The notes beneath the pieces were generated by a model. That model saw only the letters and a list, made by a program, of their open reading frames with translations. It was not told where the DNA came from and searched no databases. From contig NZ_MWUE01000027.1 in NCBI RefSeq assembly GCF_002077695.1, forward strand, positions 62,001-126,000: 64,000 nucleotides of DNA. The letters are read 5' to 3'. The position numbers and the translations under genes were made by a program. This DNA comes from Pantoea latae. GTDB taxonomy: Bacteria; Pseudomonadota; Gammaproteobacteria; Enterobacterales; Enterobacteriaceae. Positions 43,806-52,366 of the stretch are shown in pieces (position 1 is the first letter of the stretch; every line of letters starts with the position of its first letter).

Positions 43806-45290
43806 TTGCAGCTGCTTTATGCCGATCACCTATTAGAACGACTACAGGGTTTACAGAGTGGTTCGTTGCAGCAGCGACTGCTGGCCTGCATTCAGGCCGC
43901 AATTATTGAGGGGGTATTTCCCCGTGGCGGGCGTCTGCCGCCCACGCGTGATATCGCACGCGAGCTGGGGGTGTCGCGCAACACCGTACTGCATGTTTAT
44001 GACAGCCTGATGGCGCAGGGCTATGTGACGGCGCGTACCGGCAGCGGCACCTGGGTGGCGGAAACGCTGCCGGAAATCTGTTTGCAGAGCCAGGCCGTCG
44101 AGCTGCTCCAGCCGGCGGCCACGTCGCTACCGGCGACCCTGTCAAAACGCGGCGCGATGCTGTTAGGCCACGCCACCGCCTCTCCTTATCAGTGGGGCGC
44201 CTTCGTGCCCGGCGCGCCCGACGTCACCGAGTTTCCGCATAAGCTGTTTAGCCAGATTCAGGCCAGGCTCAATCGCGATCCCGATGTGCACCGGCTGATC
44301 TACAGCAGCGGCGGCGGCTGCCCCGATCTGCGCCACGCGCTGGCGGAGTACCTGCGCGTCGCGCGTTCGGTTAAGGCCGATGCCGATCAAATCTTGATCA
44401 CCGAAGGGATCCATCAGGCGGTTGATCTGGTGAGCTGCGTGCTGGGCGATCCCGGCGACCTGGTCTGGATGGAAGAACCCGGCTACTGGGGCACGCGCAA
44501 TGTGCTGCGTAAAAATGGCCTGAAAATTCGCGCCGTGCCGGTGGATGAGGAGGGGATCGTGCCCGCCTCCGGGCCGCCGCCGCGCATGGTGTTTGTCACG
44601 CCGTCGCATCAGTATCCGTTAGGCGCTCACTTGAGCCTGGCGCGGCGTAAGGCGCTGCTGGCGCTGGCGCGGCGTCACCAGAGCTGGATTATCGAGGATG
44701 ATTACGACAGCGAGTTTCGCTTCTCAGGCAAGCCCTGGCCGTCGCTGCAGGGGCTGGAGGAGGACGCTCCGGTGATCTATATGGGGACGTTCAGCAAGAC
44801 GCTCTATCCGGCGCTGCGCATTGGCTACATGGTGGTGCCGAAGATGCTGGCCGACCCGCTGCGCACGGCGGCGGCCGAGCTTTATCGCGGCGGTCATCTG
44901 CTGATACAGCGCGCGCTGGGCGAGTTTATTCGGCAGGGGCATTACATGGATCACATTCGCCGCATGCGCTTGCTCTATGGCCAGCGGCGTCAGTTTTTAT
45001 GCCGGCTGATTGAGCGCTATCTGGGGCCCTCTTTTTTACCGCAGGCAAACCATGAGGCTGGATTACATCTGGTGCTGCGGCTGCCCGCCGGCTGTGACGA
45101 TGTGGCGATTGCCGCCCAGGCGCTGAAGCGCGGCGTTAAGGTCCGCGCGCTGTCGCAGTACTATATGCATCAGCAGAGCCAGCGCGGCTTGCTGCTCGGC
45201 TACGCCTGCGTCAATGAACGGCAGTGTCAGGATGCGTTTGGCGTCCTGAAGGGCTGTTTAGCTGAGGCGGGCGTTACGGCGGCGCCGTAG
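43806..45290 (+). CDS. MocR/GabR-family transcriptional regulator
   Basis: A GntR-type winged helix (about residues 18-72, LLACIQAAIIEGVFPRGGRLPPTRDIARELGVSRNTV) is joined to a class I aminotransferase-like domain. The PLP lysine is in GTFSKTLYPALRIGY, and WIIEDDYDSEFR carries the cofactor Asp. The frame opens at 43632, but the best start is a TTG at 43806 with GGAGGAGG 7 bases before it; an ATG at 43713 has no such site. That gives 494 aa. Its divergent partner gabP suggests GABA or a similar amine as signal. Confidence 0.85.
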   Translation: MQLLYADHLLERLQGLQSGSLQQRLLACIQAAIIEGVFPRGGRLPPTRDIARELGVSRNTVLHVYDSLMAQGYVTARTGSGTWVAETLPEICLQSQAVELLQPAATSLPATLSKRGAMLLGHATASPYQWGAFVPGAPDVTEFPHKLFSQIQARLNRDPDVHRLIYSSGGGCPDLRHALAEYLRVARSVKADADQILITEGIHQAVDLVSCVLGDPGDLVWMEEPGYWGTRNVLRKNGLKIRAVPVDEEGIVPASGPPPRMVFVTPSHQYPLGAHLSLARRKALLALARRHQSWIIEDDYDSEFRFSGKPWPSLQGLEEDAPVIYMGTFSKTLYPALRIGYMVVPKMLADPLRTAAAELYRGGHLLIQRALGEFIRQGHYMDHIRRMRLLYGQRRQFLCRLIERYLGPSFLPQANHEAGLHLVLRLPAGCDDVAIAAQALKRGVKVRALSQYYMHQQSQRGLLLGYACVNERQCQDAFGVLKGCLAEAGVTAAP

Positions 45291-45354
45291 CGTACGTGGC
45301 CGGCGGTGCGGCGGCGGCCTGTGCCTGCACCGCCGGCCACGCTAGAGGGAAAGT

Positions 45355-45798
45355 TTATGCCGAAGCGGCGGGCTGTTTTACCGCGAGCAGCACCGAAGAG
45401 GCTTTAATCAGGGCGACGACCCTTTTGCCCTCGCTGATAGCCATCTCTTCGCTGCTTTCATTAGTGATAACGGCCGTCAGGCTGACGCCGTCATCGGTCA
45501 GAAGGTGGACGGTGGCATTGACCGCGCCCTTTTCCAGCGAAGTGACCTGGCCCGCAAACTGATTGCGGGCTGAAAACAGCAGGCCGCTCTCTTCAGACGC
45601 GAGAATAATCCAGGGCGCTTTGATCAGCGCTATCACCTCTTTGCCTTGCTCCAGGCCCAGCCTGACTCGGCTGCTGCTGGTCACTACTGCAACCAGTTTT
45701 CCCCCGTTATCGAGGGTAATTTCAATTTCATCATTAACGGAGCCGGGATGAATAGCCGAAACCTGCCCATGCAGCTGATTACGAGCCGAAACTGACAT
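45355..45798 (-). CDS. Molbindin (di-Mop molybdate-binding protein)
   Basis: A 147-residue protein made of two Mop/TOBE repeats, each starting SARNQ(L/F)xGQV: residues 4-70 and 75-140. Such proteins bind molybdate or tungstate in the cytoplasm and buffer it for cofactor synthesis. The two repeats differ enough to be an old duplication. No modABC transporter is adjacent. It is convergent with the MocR gene. Confidence 0.88.
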   Translation of the reverse strand: MSVSARNQLHGQVSAIHPGSVNDEIEITLDNGGKLVAVVTSSSRVRLGLEQGKEVIALIKAPWIILASEESGLLFSARNQFAGQVTSLEKGAVNATVHLLTDDGVSLTAVITNESSEEMAISEGKRVVALIKASSVLLAVKQPAASA

Positions 45799-45847
45799 GT
45801 CATTCTCCTTGAGGCGGAAAGGGGGCTGTCCCGAGAGTGTATATCAC

Positions 45848-45997
45848 TCAGTCATGAAGCGGCAGGATGCCAAACATTATTACGCCAGTCAGCATACAGA
45901 GAATGGTACCCACCGCCCGTTTTAGGCTGATCCTTTGATTAAGCCCGTAATCAAGATCGAGAATACCGACGAGTAAGTTGAAGCCACAAGCGGGCTG
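45848..45997 (-). pseudogene. Remnant of a YdcZ/DUF606-type small-molecule transporter
   Basis: Only the last ~45 codons remain: ACGFNLLVGILDLDYGLNQRISLKRAVGTILCMLTGVIMF looks like the final membrane segments of DUF606/YdcZ transporters. Upstream, the frame runs into the promoter of the divergent MarR-GNAT gene and has no homology. The 5' part of the gene seems to be deleted. Confidence 0.5.
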
Positions 45998-46034
45998 AGC
46001 AGATATGCGCGAAAAGTAGGTATGGATTAAGGGA

Positions 46035-46077
46035 TTGACAAAGCCGGGACACAAATGGTTGTATTGTACAACCATTT
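46035..46077 (+). promoter_or_regulatory. Promoter and MarR-type operator of the MarR-GNAT gene
   Basis: TTGACA (46035-46040) is a consensus -35. An 11-bp perfect inverted repeat, AAATGGTTGTA/TACAACCATTT (46053-46063 and 46067-46077), covers the -10 region. This is the layout of autorepression by a MarR dimer. Confidence 0.75.
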
Positions 46078-46093
46078 TTGAAGGATAACTTTA

Positions 46094-47047
46094 ATGCTCT
46101 CAGAACGACAGAAGATAAAAAACATACGTGCGGCATCACGTCTAATGGTGCGAGAACTGGGTTTCATGAATCAAAATCTGGCTGCAACTGATTATCCGCC
46201 TTCAGCGGTTCACTCCATGCTTGAGGTTGAAGCTCATGGAGCAATGACAGCCGCGCAACTGGTACAGATTTTGGGACTTGAAAAGTCCAGCGTTAGCCGC
46301 ATGCTCGCTAAACTCGTTGAGGCCGGAGAACTTGAAGAAAATATGTCTCCTGATGATGCCAGGACGAAGCTGATAAGCCTGACCGGAAAGGGCAGAGATA
46401 CAGTGCAGAACATAAATGCTTACGCTGACCAACGGGTAGCAGCAGCGCTCGGTAAGCTCGATCCGTTTGCCCAGCAGGCTGTATCACAGGGCCTTTGTTC
46501 ATATGCCAGCGCGCTGAAAGCCTGCCGCGAAAACAGTGAAGGAAAAGTGCGCAAAAGCGTCAACATCGTCACGGGTTATCATGCAGGTATGATTGGCCGC
46601 ATTACTGAAATGCATGGAGACTACTACGCCAGAGAGCATAACTTTGGCCACTTTTTTGAAGCGAAAGTTGCCACAGGTCTTGCTGATTTTTCGGCTCGTC
46701 TGGATAAATCCTGTAATCAGATTTGGCTGGCAATAGTGAACGAGCGCATAGTTGGCTCAGTGGCCATTGACGGTGAGGATTTGGGAAATAATGAGGCGCA
46801 TCTGCGGTGGTTCATTCTTGACGATGGATGCCGTGGCAGTGGAGTGGGTAGAAAACTCCTTACAGAGGCGATGAGATTTTGTGATGAGCAGAAGTTCTCC
46901 GCAGTACAATTATGGACTTTTGATAAACTTACCCCAGCAAGAAAGTTGTATGAATCATTCGGATTTGAATTGTCGAAAGAATGGGACGGCGACCAGTGGG
47001 GCAGCACTCTTACTGAGCAACAGTTCACCCGAATAAACAGCGCTTAA
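46094..47047 (+). CDS. MarR-family regulator fused to GNAT acetyltransferase
   Basis: A 317-residue two-domain protein. Residues ~1-145 form a MarR winged helix (AAQLVQILGLEKSSVSRMLAKLVEAGELEENMSPDDARTKLISLTGKG). Residues ~155-315 form a GNAT domain with the acetyl-CoA loop RGSGVGRKLL and the ARKLYESFGF end. The protein could sense and acetylate the same ligand. AAGGATAA precedes the ATG, and an operator dyad covers the promoter. Base composition is AT-richer than the core genes, which suggests acquisition. Confidence 0.9.
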   Translation: MLSERQKIKNIRAASRLMVRELGFMNQNLAATDYPPSAVHSMLEVEAHGAMTAAQLVQILGLEKSSVSRMLAKLVEAGELEENMSPDDARTKLISLTGKGRDTVQNINAYADQRVAAALGKLDPFAQQAVSQGLCSYASALKACRENSEGKVRKSVNIVTGYHAGMIGRITEMHGDYYAREHNFGHFFEAKVATGLADFSARLDKSCNQIWLAIVNERIVGSVAIDGEDLGNNEAHLRWFILDDGCRGSGVGRKLLTEAMRFCDEQKFSAVQLWTFDKLTPARKLYESFGFELSKEWDGDQWGSTLTEQQFTRINSA

Positions 47048-47353
47048 TAGCTGTCCTCTGGACATGCTGTTTTTGCGCCTTGCTTCGACCCATCCCTCTG
47101 CTCCAAATCAGTTCTGTCCGCTTGTGCACAAAGCGGACAATTAGCATGCTCTTTTATCTGACGACAAGTAATTTTGGCGCGGTATCGCATAAGCATACTG
47201 CCATGTAATGCTTCCACATCAATCAACCTTTCTCTCTCGCCTGCCTGACCCAATATTGGCGGAAAACTACCGGTTATTGTCGGCGGCGCCACTGTCTCAG
47301 ATGAATGCCGCTTCATACAATCAGCAGACATTCAGCCAAGAGAGAGAATCATC
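47048..47353. other. Non-coding spacer with a short palindromic repeat
   Basis: No gene is supported here; a 95-codon minus-strand frame (47044-47331) has no family features and covers the repeat. The stretch holds one copy of the TGTCCGCTT palindrome (47115-47139). AGAGAGAA lies before the rhodanese gene. Confidence 0.5.
47115..47139. repeat. Short palindromic repeat, copy 1
   Basis: TGTCCGCTT and AAGCGGACA, 9-bp perfect arms with a 7-base loop. Related copies lie at 48427-48450, 49162-49187 and 55248-55273. Confidence 0.65.
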
Positions 47354-47788
47354 ATGCCGAGTTTAATCAGTGAAATTGCCCCCGCGTCTCCTGCCGAAGC
47401 GCTGCAGCATTTTAGCCGTCGCCTGGCCTTTGAAACCGACTGCTCTGATGTGCACCAGAGCCAGACAGCGGGCAACGTCGACTATGTGCTGGTCGATGTC
47501 AGAAGCCATGACGCCTTTTTGGCCACGCATGTGCCAGGCGCGATCAATATTCCGACGCGCACGATGTCTGAGCAGCGGATGGCCGACTATGCGCCCGACA
47601 CGCTGTTTGTGGTCTATTGCGCAGGGCCGCACTGTAACGGCGTTCATCGCGCCGCGGTTCGTCTGGCGGGGCTGGGATTCGCGGTCAAAGAGATGATCGG
47701 CGGGCTGACCGGCTGGGTTGACGAAGGGCTGCCGCTGCAGGGGGGAAGTAACGAGAAGGCTGGTACGGGATTCGCCTGCGAATGTTAA
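47354..47788 (+). CDS. Rhodanese-like domain protein
   Basis: A single rhodanese domain of 144 aa. The conserved DVRSHDAFLATHVPGAINIP and the active-site loop VVYCAGPHCNGVHRAA are present, with Cys in the catalytic position, so sulfur transfer is possible. The C terminus (GTGFACEC) adds two cysteines. The stop overlaps the start of the GNAT gene by 7 bases, so the two are an operon. Confidence 0.88.
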   Translation: MPSLISEIAPASPAEALQHFSRRLAFETDCSDVHQSQTAGNVDYVLVDVRSHDAFLATHVPGAINIPTRTMSEQRMADYAPDTLFVVYCAGPHCNGVHRAAVRLAGLGFAVKEMIGGLTGWVDEGLPLQGGSNEKAGTGFACEC

Positions 47789-48354
47789 ACCCTGCGATCA
47801 ACATACGAGCGGCGCTGCCCGGCGATATCCCTGCTCTGCTGGAACAGATGCGTTCACTGGCGCAGTTCGAGCGCTATATCAATGACTTTAACGTTGACGA
47901 ACAGGCGTTATTGACGCGCGCTTTTGGGCCCGATCGCCAATGTCATATTTTTGTCGCCGAGTGTCACGGCAACATTGTTGGCTATGCCGTGATGATAGTT
48001 ATCCGCTTTACCTTTGATCTGAAAAGCACGCTGGTGCTAAAGGAGTTTTTTGTCGATGGCGCAAGCAGGGGTAAAGGGGTAGGTTCTGCGCTTTTTCGCT
48101 ACGTGGCTGCCTGGGCTCTGGCTGAGGGCGCCGGCCGACTAAAATGGGACGTGATGGTCGGAAACCACAAGGCGGAGGCCTTCTATCAAAAGCATGGGGG
48201 CGCGCCTGATGCGCAGTGGATCCCCTATGTGATGAATGAAGATGCACTGCAAAAAGCCGCTGGGGTGAAGAGCACGGATGAAAAGTTAGACTCACAGGGT
48301 AGAGGCTGCGCTGTTGCTCAGGTGGGCAGCGTGAGAAGCAGCAGCCAGACTTAA
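47782..48354 (+). CDS. GNAT-family N-acetyltransferase
   Basis: A 190-residue acetyltransferase with the acetyl-CoA loop RGKGVGSALFRYV and the KAEAFYQKHGGAP end, as in diamine/spermidine acetyltransferase-like members (LKEFFVDGASRGKGVG). The last ~30 residues (VKSTDEKLDSQGRGC...) look unstructured and may be an extension past the original end. It overlaps the rhodanese gene. The substrate is unknown. Confidence 0.85.
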   Translation: MLNPAINIRAALPGDIPALLEQMRSLAQFERYINDFNVDEQALLTRAFGPDRQCHIFVAECHGNIVGYAVMIVIRFTFDLKSTLVLKEFFVDGASRGKGVGSALFRYVAAWALAEGAGRLKWDVMVGNHKAEAFYQKHGGAPDAQWIPYVMNEDALQKAAGVKSTDEKLDSQGRGCAVAQVGSVRSSSQT

Positions 48355-48426
48355 AGGCAAACGGAAGAGGGCGCTTCTATCTTCGGTTTGCAGCATTTGC
48401 TGCTGGTATAGATCCTGTGAAGTAAG

Positions 48427-48450
48427 GTCCGCTTTGAGCAAGGGGCGGAC
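48427..48450. repeat. Short palindromic repeat, copy 2
   Basis: GTCCGC and GCGGAC flank TTTGAGCAAGGG, related to copies 1, 3 and 4. It lies between the GNAT and GST genes. Confidence 0.55.
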
Positions 48451-48511
48451 TTTTTGACATTGGGTATTCACATGCCTTATAAAAATATTCTCACAACAAA
48501 GGGATAATGAA

Positions 48512-49108
48512 TTGAAAATCTATACCTACCCTAAAAGTAGATCCTTAAGAGTGCTCTGGGCAATGGAAGAAATTGGAGCAACTTACGAATCAATCAGAGT
48601 CGACCTTTTGGACCCTGCTCCTGCCGTGAAATCACCACATCCATTTGGAAAAGTTCCCTTTTTGACAGATGGGAAGGTGTCAATCAGTGAAACCTTAGCC
48701 ATATGTATTTATCTGTGTGAAAAACATAAAAACATATCTATTTACCCCACAAACGTTGAAGAAAAGGCCGTAGTTAATTCGTGGTTAAGCTTTACTCTAT
48801 CCGATTTAGAAGCCCCTGTCTGGGGATTGCTCAAACAAATCGTCTTCACTCCAGTAAATCAACGATCCACAGATTTAATAAGTTACTTTAAAAATGAAGC
48901 CAGTCAGGCTATCTCCCAAGTTCGCTTTAAACCCACTCAAACATGGATTGCAGGTAAAAATTTTACACTAGCAGATATTTTCCTTTCACATACGCTGTTA
49001 TGGGCGAAACTGTGTGGATTAGAAATCGCCAAAGAGATCGACAGCTATATACTCAGGGCAATGAGCCGACCCGCTTTTTTAAAGGCTCAAGAAGTAAATA
49101 ATTGCTAA
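48512..49108 (+). CDS. Glutathione S-transferase family protein
   Basis: A 198-residue GST. The N-terminal thioredoxin fold reads MKIYTYPKSRSLRVLWAMEEIG, with Ser10 or nearby as the likely catalytic residue; the glutathione-binding GKVPFLTDG and SISETLAICIYL follow. The C-terminal helical domain contains FTLADIFLSHTLLWA. The start is TTG with AAGGGA upstream. It is clearly AT-rich compared with its neighbours, so it was probably acquired. Confidence 0.85.
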   Translation: MKIYTYPKSRSLRVLWAMEEIGATYESIRVDLLDPAPAVKSPHPFGKVPFLTDGKVSISETLAICIYLCEKHKNISIYPTNVEEKAVVNSWLSFTLSDLEAPVWGLLKQIVFTPVNQRSTDLISYFKNEASQAISQVRFKPTQTWIAGKNFTLADIFLSHTLLWAKLCGLEIAKEIDSYILRAMSRPAFLKAQEVNNC

Positions 49109-49161
49109 TCAGGGTTTGTAATCTGTTTTAGATGCATTGATATGTTGTTAAAAGTGCAAAA

Positions 49162-49187
49162 GTCCTTTTTTGGCACAAAGCAGACAC
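49162..49187. repeat. Short palindromic repeat, copy 3 (degenerate)
   Basis: Read on the minus strand, TGTCTGCTTTGTGCC followed by an A run and GGACT matches the family, with the right arm decayed. It lies between the GST gene and the glutathione peroxidase gene. Confidence 0.4.
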
Positions 49188-49232
49188 AACGCAGCCGCCT
49201 AGCAAAAGGGATCCTCCCAACAACACACCCCC

Positions 49233-49715
49233 TCAGCCTTCCAGCGCAGCCACCACCACCGCTTCCATCTTCTCTGGCGTAGTGACAGGAGCAAAACGCT
49301 CCAGCGGTGTGCCGTCGCGTCCAATAAGAAACTTAGTGAAGTTCCACTTTATCCGTCCGCCCAGCACGCCGGGCAGTTCATTTTTCAGGTAACGAAACAG
49401 CGGGTGCGCGGAGGCGCCGTTGACCTCGACTTTCGCGAACATCGGGAAGCTCACGCCATAGTTAATGTGGCAGGTCTGCGCGATGGCGTCAGCGCCGCCG
49501 GGCTCCTGTTTACCAAACTGGTTGCAGGGAAAACCCAGCACCACCAGACCCTGAGCGGCGTACTTCTTGTAGAGCGATTCCAGTCCTGCGTATTGCGGCG
49601 TAAATCCACAGTGGCTGGCGGTATTCACCACCAGAACCAGCTTGCCAGCGTAGTCGGCCATGGGGATAAGCTGGCCGCTCAGGCTGGTGGCAGAGAGTTG
49701 ATAAAAAGGGGTCAT
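49233..49715 (-). CDS. Glutathione/thioredoxin peroxidase (BtuE type)
   Basis: A 160-residue peroxidase. Catalytic Cys36 is in NTASHCGFTPQY, Gln70 in FPCNQFGKQEPG, and Trp/Asn in KWNFTKFLIG. It reduces hydrogen peroxide and lipid peroxides using thioredoxin or glutathione. Its neighbour GST gene may be chance. It is GC-rich like the core genome. Confidence 0.9.
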   Translation of the reverse strand: MTPFYQLSATSLSGQLIPMADYAGKLVLVVNTASHCGFTPQYAGLESLYKKYAAQGLVVLGFPCNQFGKQEPGGADAIAQTCHINYGVSFPMFAKVEVNGASAHPLFRYLKNELPGVLGGRIKWNFTKFLIGRDGTPLERFAPVTTPEKMEAVVVAALEG

Positions 49716-49912
49716 AGCAAAATCCTCAGGGTGACTGACATCGCCGGTTGGTGATGTAACAGAGGATAATGGCCTGTCGATCAGAATGGCACATTTTTTA
49801 CGTCTGCTTCTGCAAGGCGCGGCGAGGGGCGAGCAGGGGAGATACCCGGAAAAGCCGTCAAAAGCCGCTGTTCACCTCGCCGCAGGCATCGGCGCGCATA
49901 ACCGTCACGCCC

Positions 49913-50980
49913 TCAGAGCAAAACGCCGTTTTGTGATTTACGGCAGTCGCGCGGGCTGCAGCCGAACCAGCGGCGGAACGCGCGTGAAAAAGCGCTGACT
50001 TCCGAGTAGCCCAGCAGCAGCGCCATTTCTGACACCGACAAATGGTGCTGTTTGAGATAATGCGTCGCCATTTCTTTGCGCACGCTGTCAACCAGCGCGG
50101 AAAAAGAGGTTTGTTTGTCGCGCAGTCGCCGCTGTAGCGACCAGGCCGATAACCCCTGTTTCTCGGCGATAATCTCCAGCGAGGGTTCGCCGCTCAGTAG
50201 CTGCAGATGAATGTCGGTGCGGGTTTGATTAACGGTATCCTGAGCAATCACCGGCGGGCTGAGTCGACGGATGGCGTCCTGCATCACCAGCAGCAGCATG
50301 GGATCGTGATCCGGCATTTTGCGGCTCAGATCCGTTTTAGCAATCATCATCGAGTTAAACGGCTGATCGAAATAGACCGGCGCATCAAACACCTTACAGT
50401 GCTCATGCCAGTGCTCAGGGCGCGGATGCTCAAAATGGACTTCGCGCGGCGCCCAGTGCCGTCCTGCAGCGTGGCGGATCAGGTTAAGAAACATGCCTAG
50501 CGTCAGCTCCGCATCCTGACGGCGCAAGAGGATGGCGCCGTGACGCACCTGATAGTCGAGCTGCCAGCAGTCGCCGTGCTCCGTCAGACGGATACAGGTA
50601 TTGTGCTGATGCCAGGGAAACGCATTCACCACGTTGCGCAGCGCCTGCTCCAGCGTGGCCGAACAGAGGCCGATATAGCCGATCAGCCCCAGCGACTGCG
50701 GTCGGAACTGATGACCATACTGCAATCCGAAATTGTCCACGCCCGCCTGGCTGGCGGCTTCTTCCAGCACCCGGCAGTAATTCACCAGATCCAGACTCAG
50801 CGTCGGGCAGGCGAGCGTATCGGGATCGATGCCGCTGATGCCAAAAATGCGATCCACATCGCCGCCCTGAGCGTTAATGAAATCACCCAGTCCTGTCGCA
50901 GCGGCCGACAGGACGCCACGGTGACTGCTGCCTGCGCTGGAGAGGGTCGTCAGCGCGACTTCAGGAAATCTGCTGGTCAT
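49913..50980 (-). CDS. AraC-family transcriptional regulator
   Basis: A 355-residue regulator of the OruR/ArgR-like group. The N-terminal ligand domain (about 30-220) is the arabinose-binding-protein-like type, and the C-terminal double helix-turn-helix (about 255-345) ends with the signature MALLLGYSEVSAFSRAFRRWFGCSP. The start at 50980 is preferred over the open frame to 51058, which has no homology. It lies downstream of the kinase gene and is the likely activator of the kinase, permease and PLP-enzyme genes. Confidence 0.85.
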   Translation of the reverse strand: MTSRFPEVALTTLSSAGSSHRGVLSAAATGLGDFINAQGGDVDRIFGISGIDPDTLACPTLSLDLVNYCRVLEEAASQAGVDNFGLQYGHQFRPQSLGLIGYIGLCSATLEQALRNVVNAFPWHQHNTCIRLTEHGDCWQLDYQVRHGAILLRRQDAELTLGMFLNLIRHAAGRHWAPREVHFEHPRPEHWHEHCKVFDAPVYFDQPFNSMMIAKTDLSRKMPDHDPMLLLVMQDAIRRLSPPVIAQDTVNQTRTDIHLQLLSGEPSLEIIAEKQGLSAWSLQRRLRDKQTSFSALVDSVRKEMATHYLKQHHLSVSEMALLLGYSEVSAFSRAFRRWFGCSPRDCRKSQNGVLL

Positions 50981-51118
50981 GATGTTTTCCGCCTGAAACA
51001 AGAGATCTTTAGCTTCTGCAAAAAACATACCAGCCGTCGAGCGCGTGATAACAGCCACTTAGCGCCGTCTCTGCCCATTTTGCACAGCGAGCGGTCACGC
51101 AGGCACCGCCAGAGTGCG

Positions 51119-52123
51119 CTAAACCCCAATCGGCAAAGAACTGCCTTCAAGGTAGCGGCGGCAGAGGCGCACCGTATCATCGGCCCAGCCGTCGCCCAGG
51201 CTGCGGGCCATCTCGGTTTCACTGTGGGAGGCCACCCAGGCCGTCAGCTGAATGCGGCGCTGAATCAGCATTGACGGGATGATGGCGCGCTCCTCATCGC
51301 CCAGATGCGCCACCTGCTCGTAGCCGTTTAACCAGTTCTCTACCCACTGCGGAGCGCTGGGATGATGCTCGACAAAGCTGATCGCCGCGGCAAGATCGTG
51401 CAGATACCAGCCCATACCGCAGTCATCAAAATCGATGACCCGCGTCTCGCCTTTGTGAACCAGCAGATTGGTCAGCCGCAGGTCGGCGTGGATCAGGCCG
51501 TAGCGATCGGCCGACTGACCAAAGGCCGCCATCTCACGGCCCACGTGGGCCAGCGTCTCTTCGATGACGCCGTGTTGTGACGGCGCTAAGCCCGCCACAT
51601 CACGCCAGTCGCCCCAGTGGCCCGCAGGAGAGACCATGCTGTGATGATCCCAGACGATACGGCGAAAAGATTGCGGCTTTTGCCAGCGCCGACTGTGGTG
51701 GTGCAGCTGCGCGGTGATGCGGCCTAGCTGACGAAAAGCCGCCGGATCCACCGCATCGGTGAGCATATCGCCCTCGATCCAGTGAAACAGCACGGCATAG
51801 CGCTCACCGCCATCAGCCAGGGGAAGAGTCTGGATGCGCTGACCCTGCGCGTCGCTTACGGCAACCGGCACGCAGATGCCATCAGCCTGAAGGGCGTCCA
51901 GCCAGTGCAGCTCGCTTTCAATGTCCTGCTTAGCGTGGTAATCGCCCCGGTGAATGCGTAACGCATAGCGGCCCTGCGGCGTGGTGACAGTCAGGGTCGC
52001 GTTCTCGGAACGGCACAAAAGTTTGACCCCCGCGTGCCGACAGGCGGGATAGGCCTGCAGCGCCTGATGGGCAAGCTGAAGAATGGCGTCGTTACTTAAG
52101 GTGTCATATTGCTTAATGCTCAT
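51119..52123 (-). CDS. APH-fold phosphotransferase (probable amino-alcohol kinase)
   Basis: A 334-residue kinase of the aminoglycoside phosphotransferase/choline kinase/homoserine kinase fold. Catalytic loop: His212, Asp214 and Asn219 in IHADLRLTN; metal Asp231 in VIDFDDCG. The lysine is in GRYALRIHRG-type strand 3, where Arg replaces it. The frame opens to 52306, but the ATG at 52123 has GGGAGCC upstream. It is divergent from an ethanolamine-type permease and a class III PLP enzyme, which suggests that it phosphorylates an amino alcohol. Hydroxylysine kinase belongs to the same fold. Confidence 0.8.
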   Translation of the reverse strand: MSIKQYDTLSNDAILQLAHQALQAYPACRHAGVKLLCRSENATLTVTTPQGRYALRIHRGDYHAKQDIESELHWLDALQADGICVPVAVSDAQGQRIQTLPLADGGERYAVLFHWIEGDMLTDAVDPAAFRQLGRITAQLHHHSRRWQKPQSFRRIVWDHHSMVSPAGHWGDWRDVAGLAPSQHGVIEETLAHVGREMAAFGQSADRYGLIHADLRLTNLLVHKGETRVIDFDDCGMGWYLHDLAAAISFVEHHPSAPQWVENWLNGYEQVAHLGDEERAIIPSMLIQRRIQLTAWVASHSETEMARSLGDGWADDTVRLCRRYLEGSSLPIGV

Positions 52124-52240
52124 GGCTGGCTCCCGTTCTCTGCGTGTGGAGGCAGCATGGCGCTGAACCCACCTTGCACGCTTGACAGCAGAGCGGGCAA
52201 TAATTGACTTCAGCCGCGCCACAACGGCCTGGGCGGGGGC

Positions 52241-52287
52241 AACTTGACCGCAGCCGACCAGTTTCTGTTTGCTGCGGTCAAGTTTTT
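52241..52287 (+). terminator. Strong terminator-like hairpin in the divergent spacer
   Basis: AACTTGACCGCAGC and GCTGCGGTCAAGTT form a perfect 14-bp stem with a 16-base loop, followed by TTTTT. It lies about 80 bases before the permease, on its strand, with no gene before it. It may be an attenuator or an operator. Confidence 0.6.
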
Positions 52288-52366
52288 CTGAGGTCGCTGT
52301 GTCCATTATCTACCCGTCAGCTGTTTAGCCATCGCTTTTCACTTTACACAGACGGGGAACGCCGTG

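Noticed and set aside
47044..47331. 95-codon minus-strand frame between MarR-GNAT and rhodanese
   Set aside because: It includes a dispersed palindromic repeat, lacks a ribosome-binding site and shows no domain.
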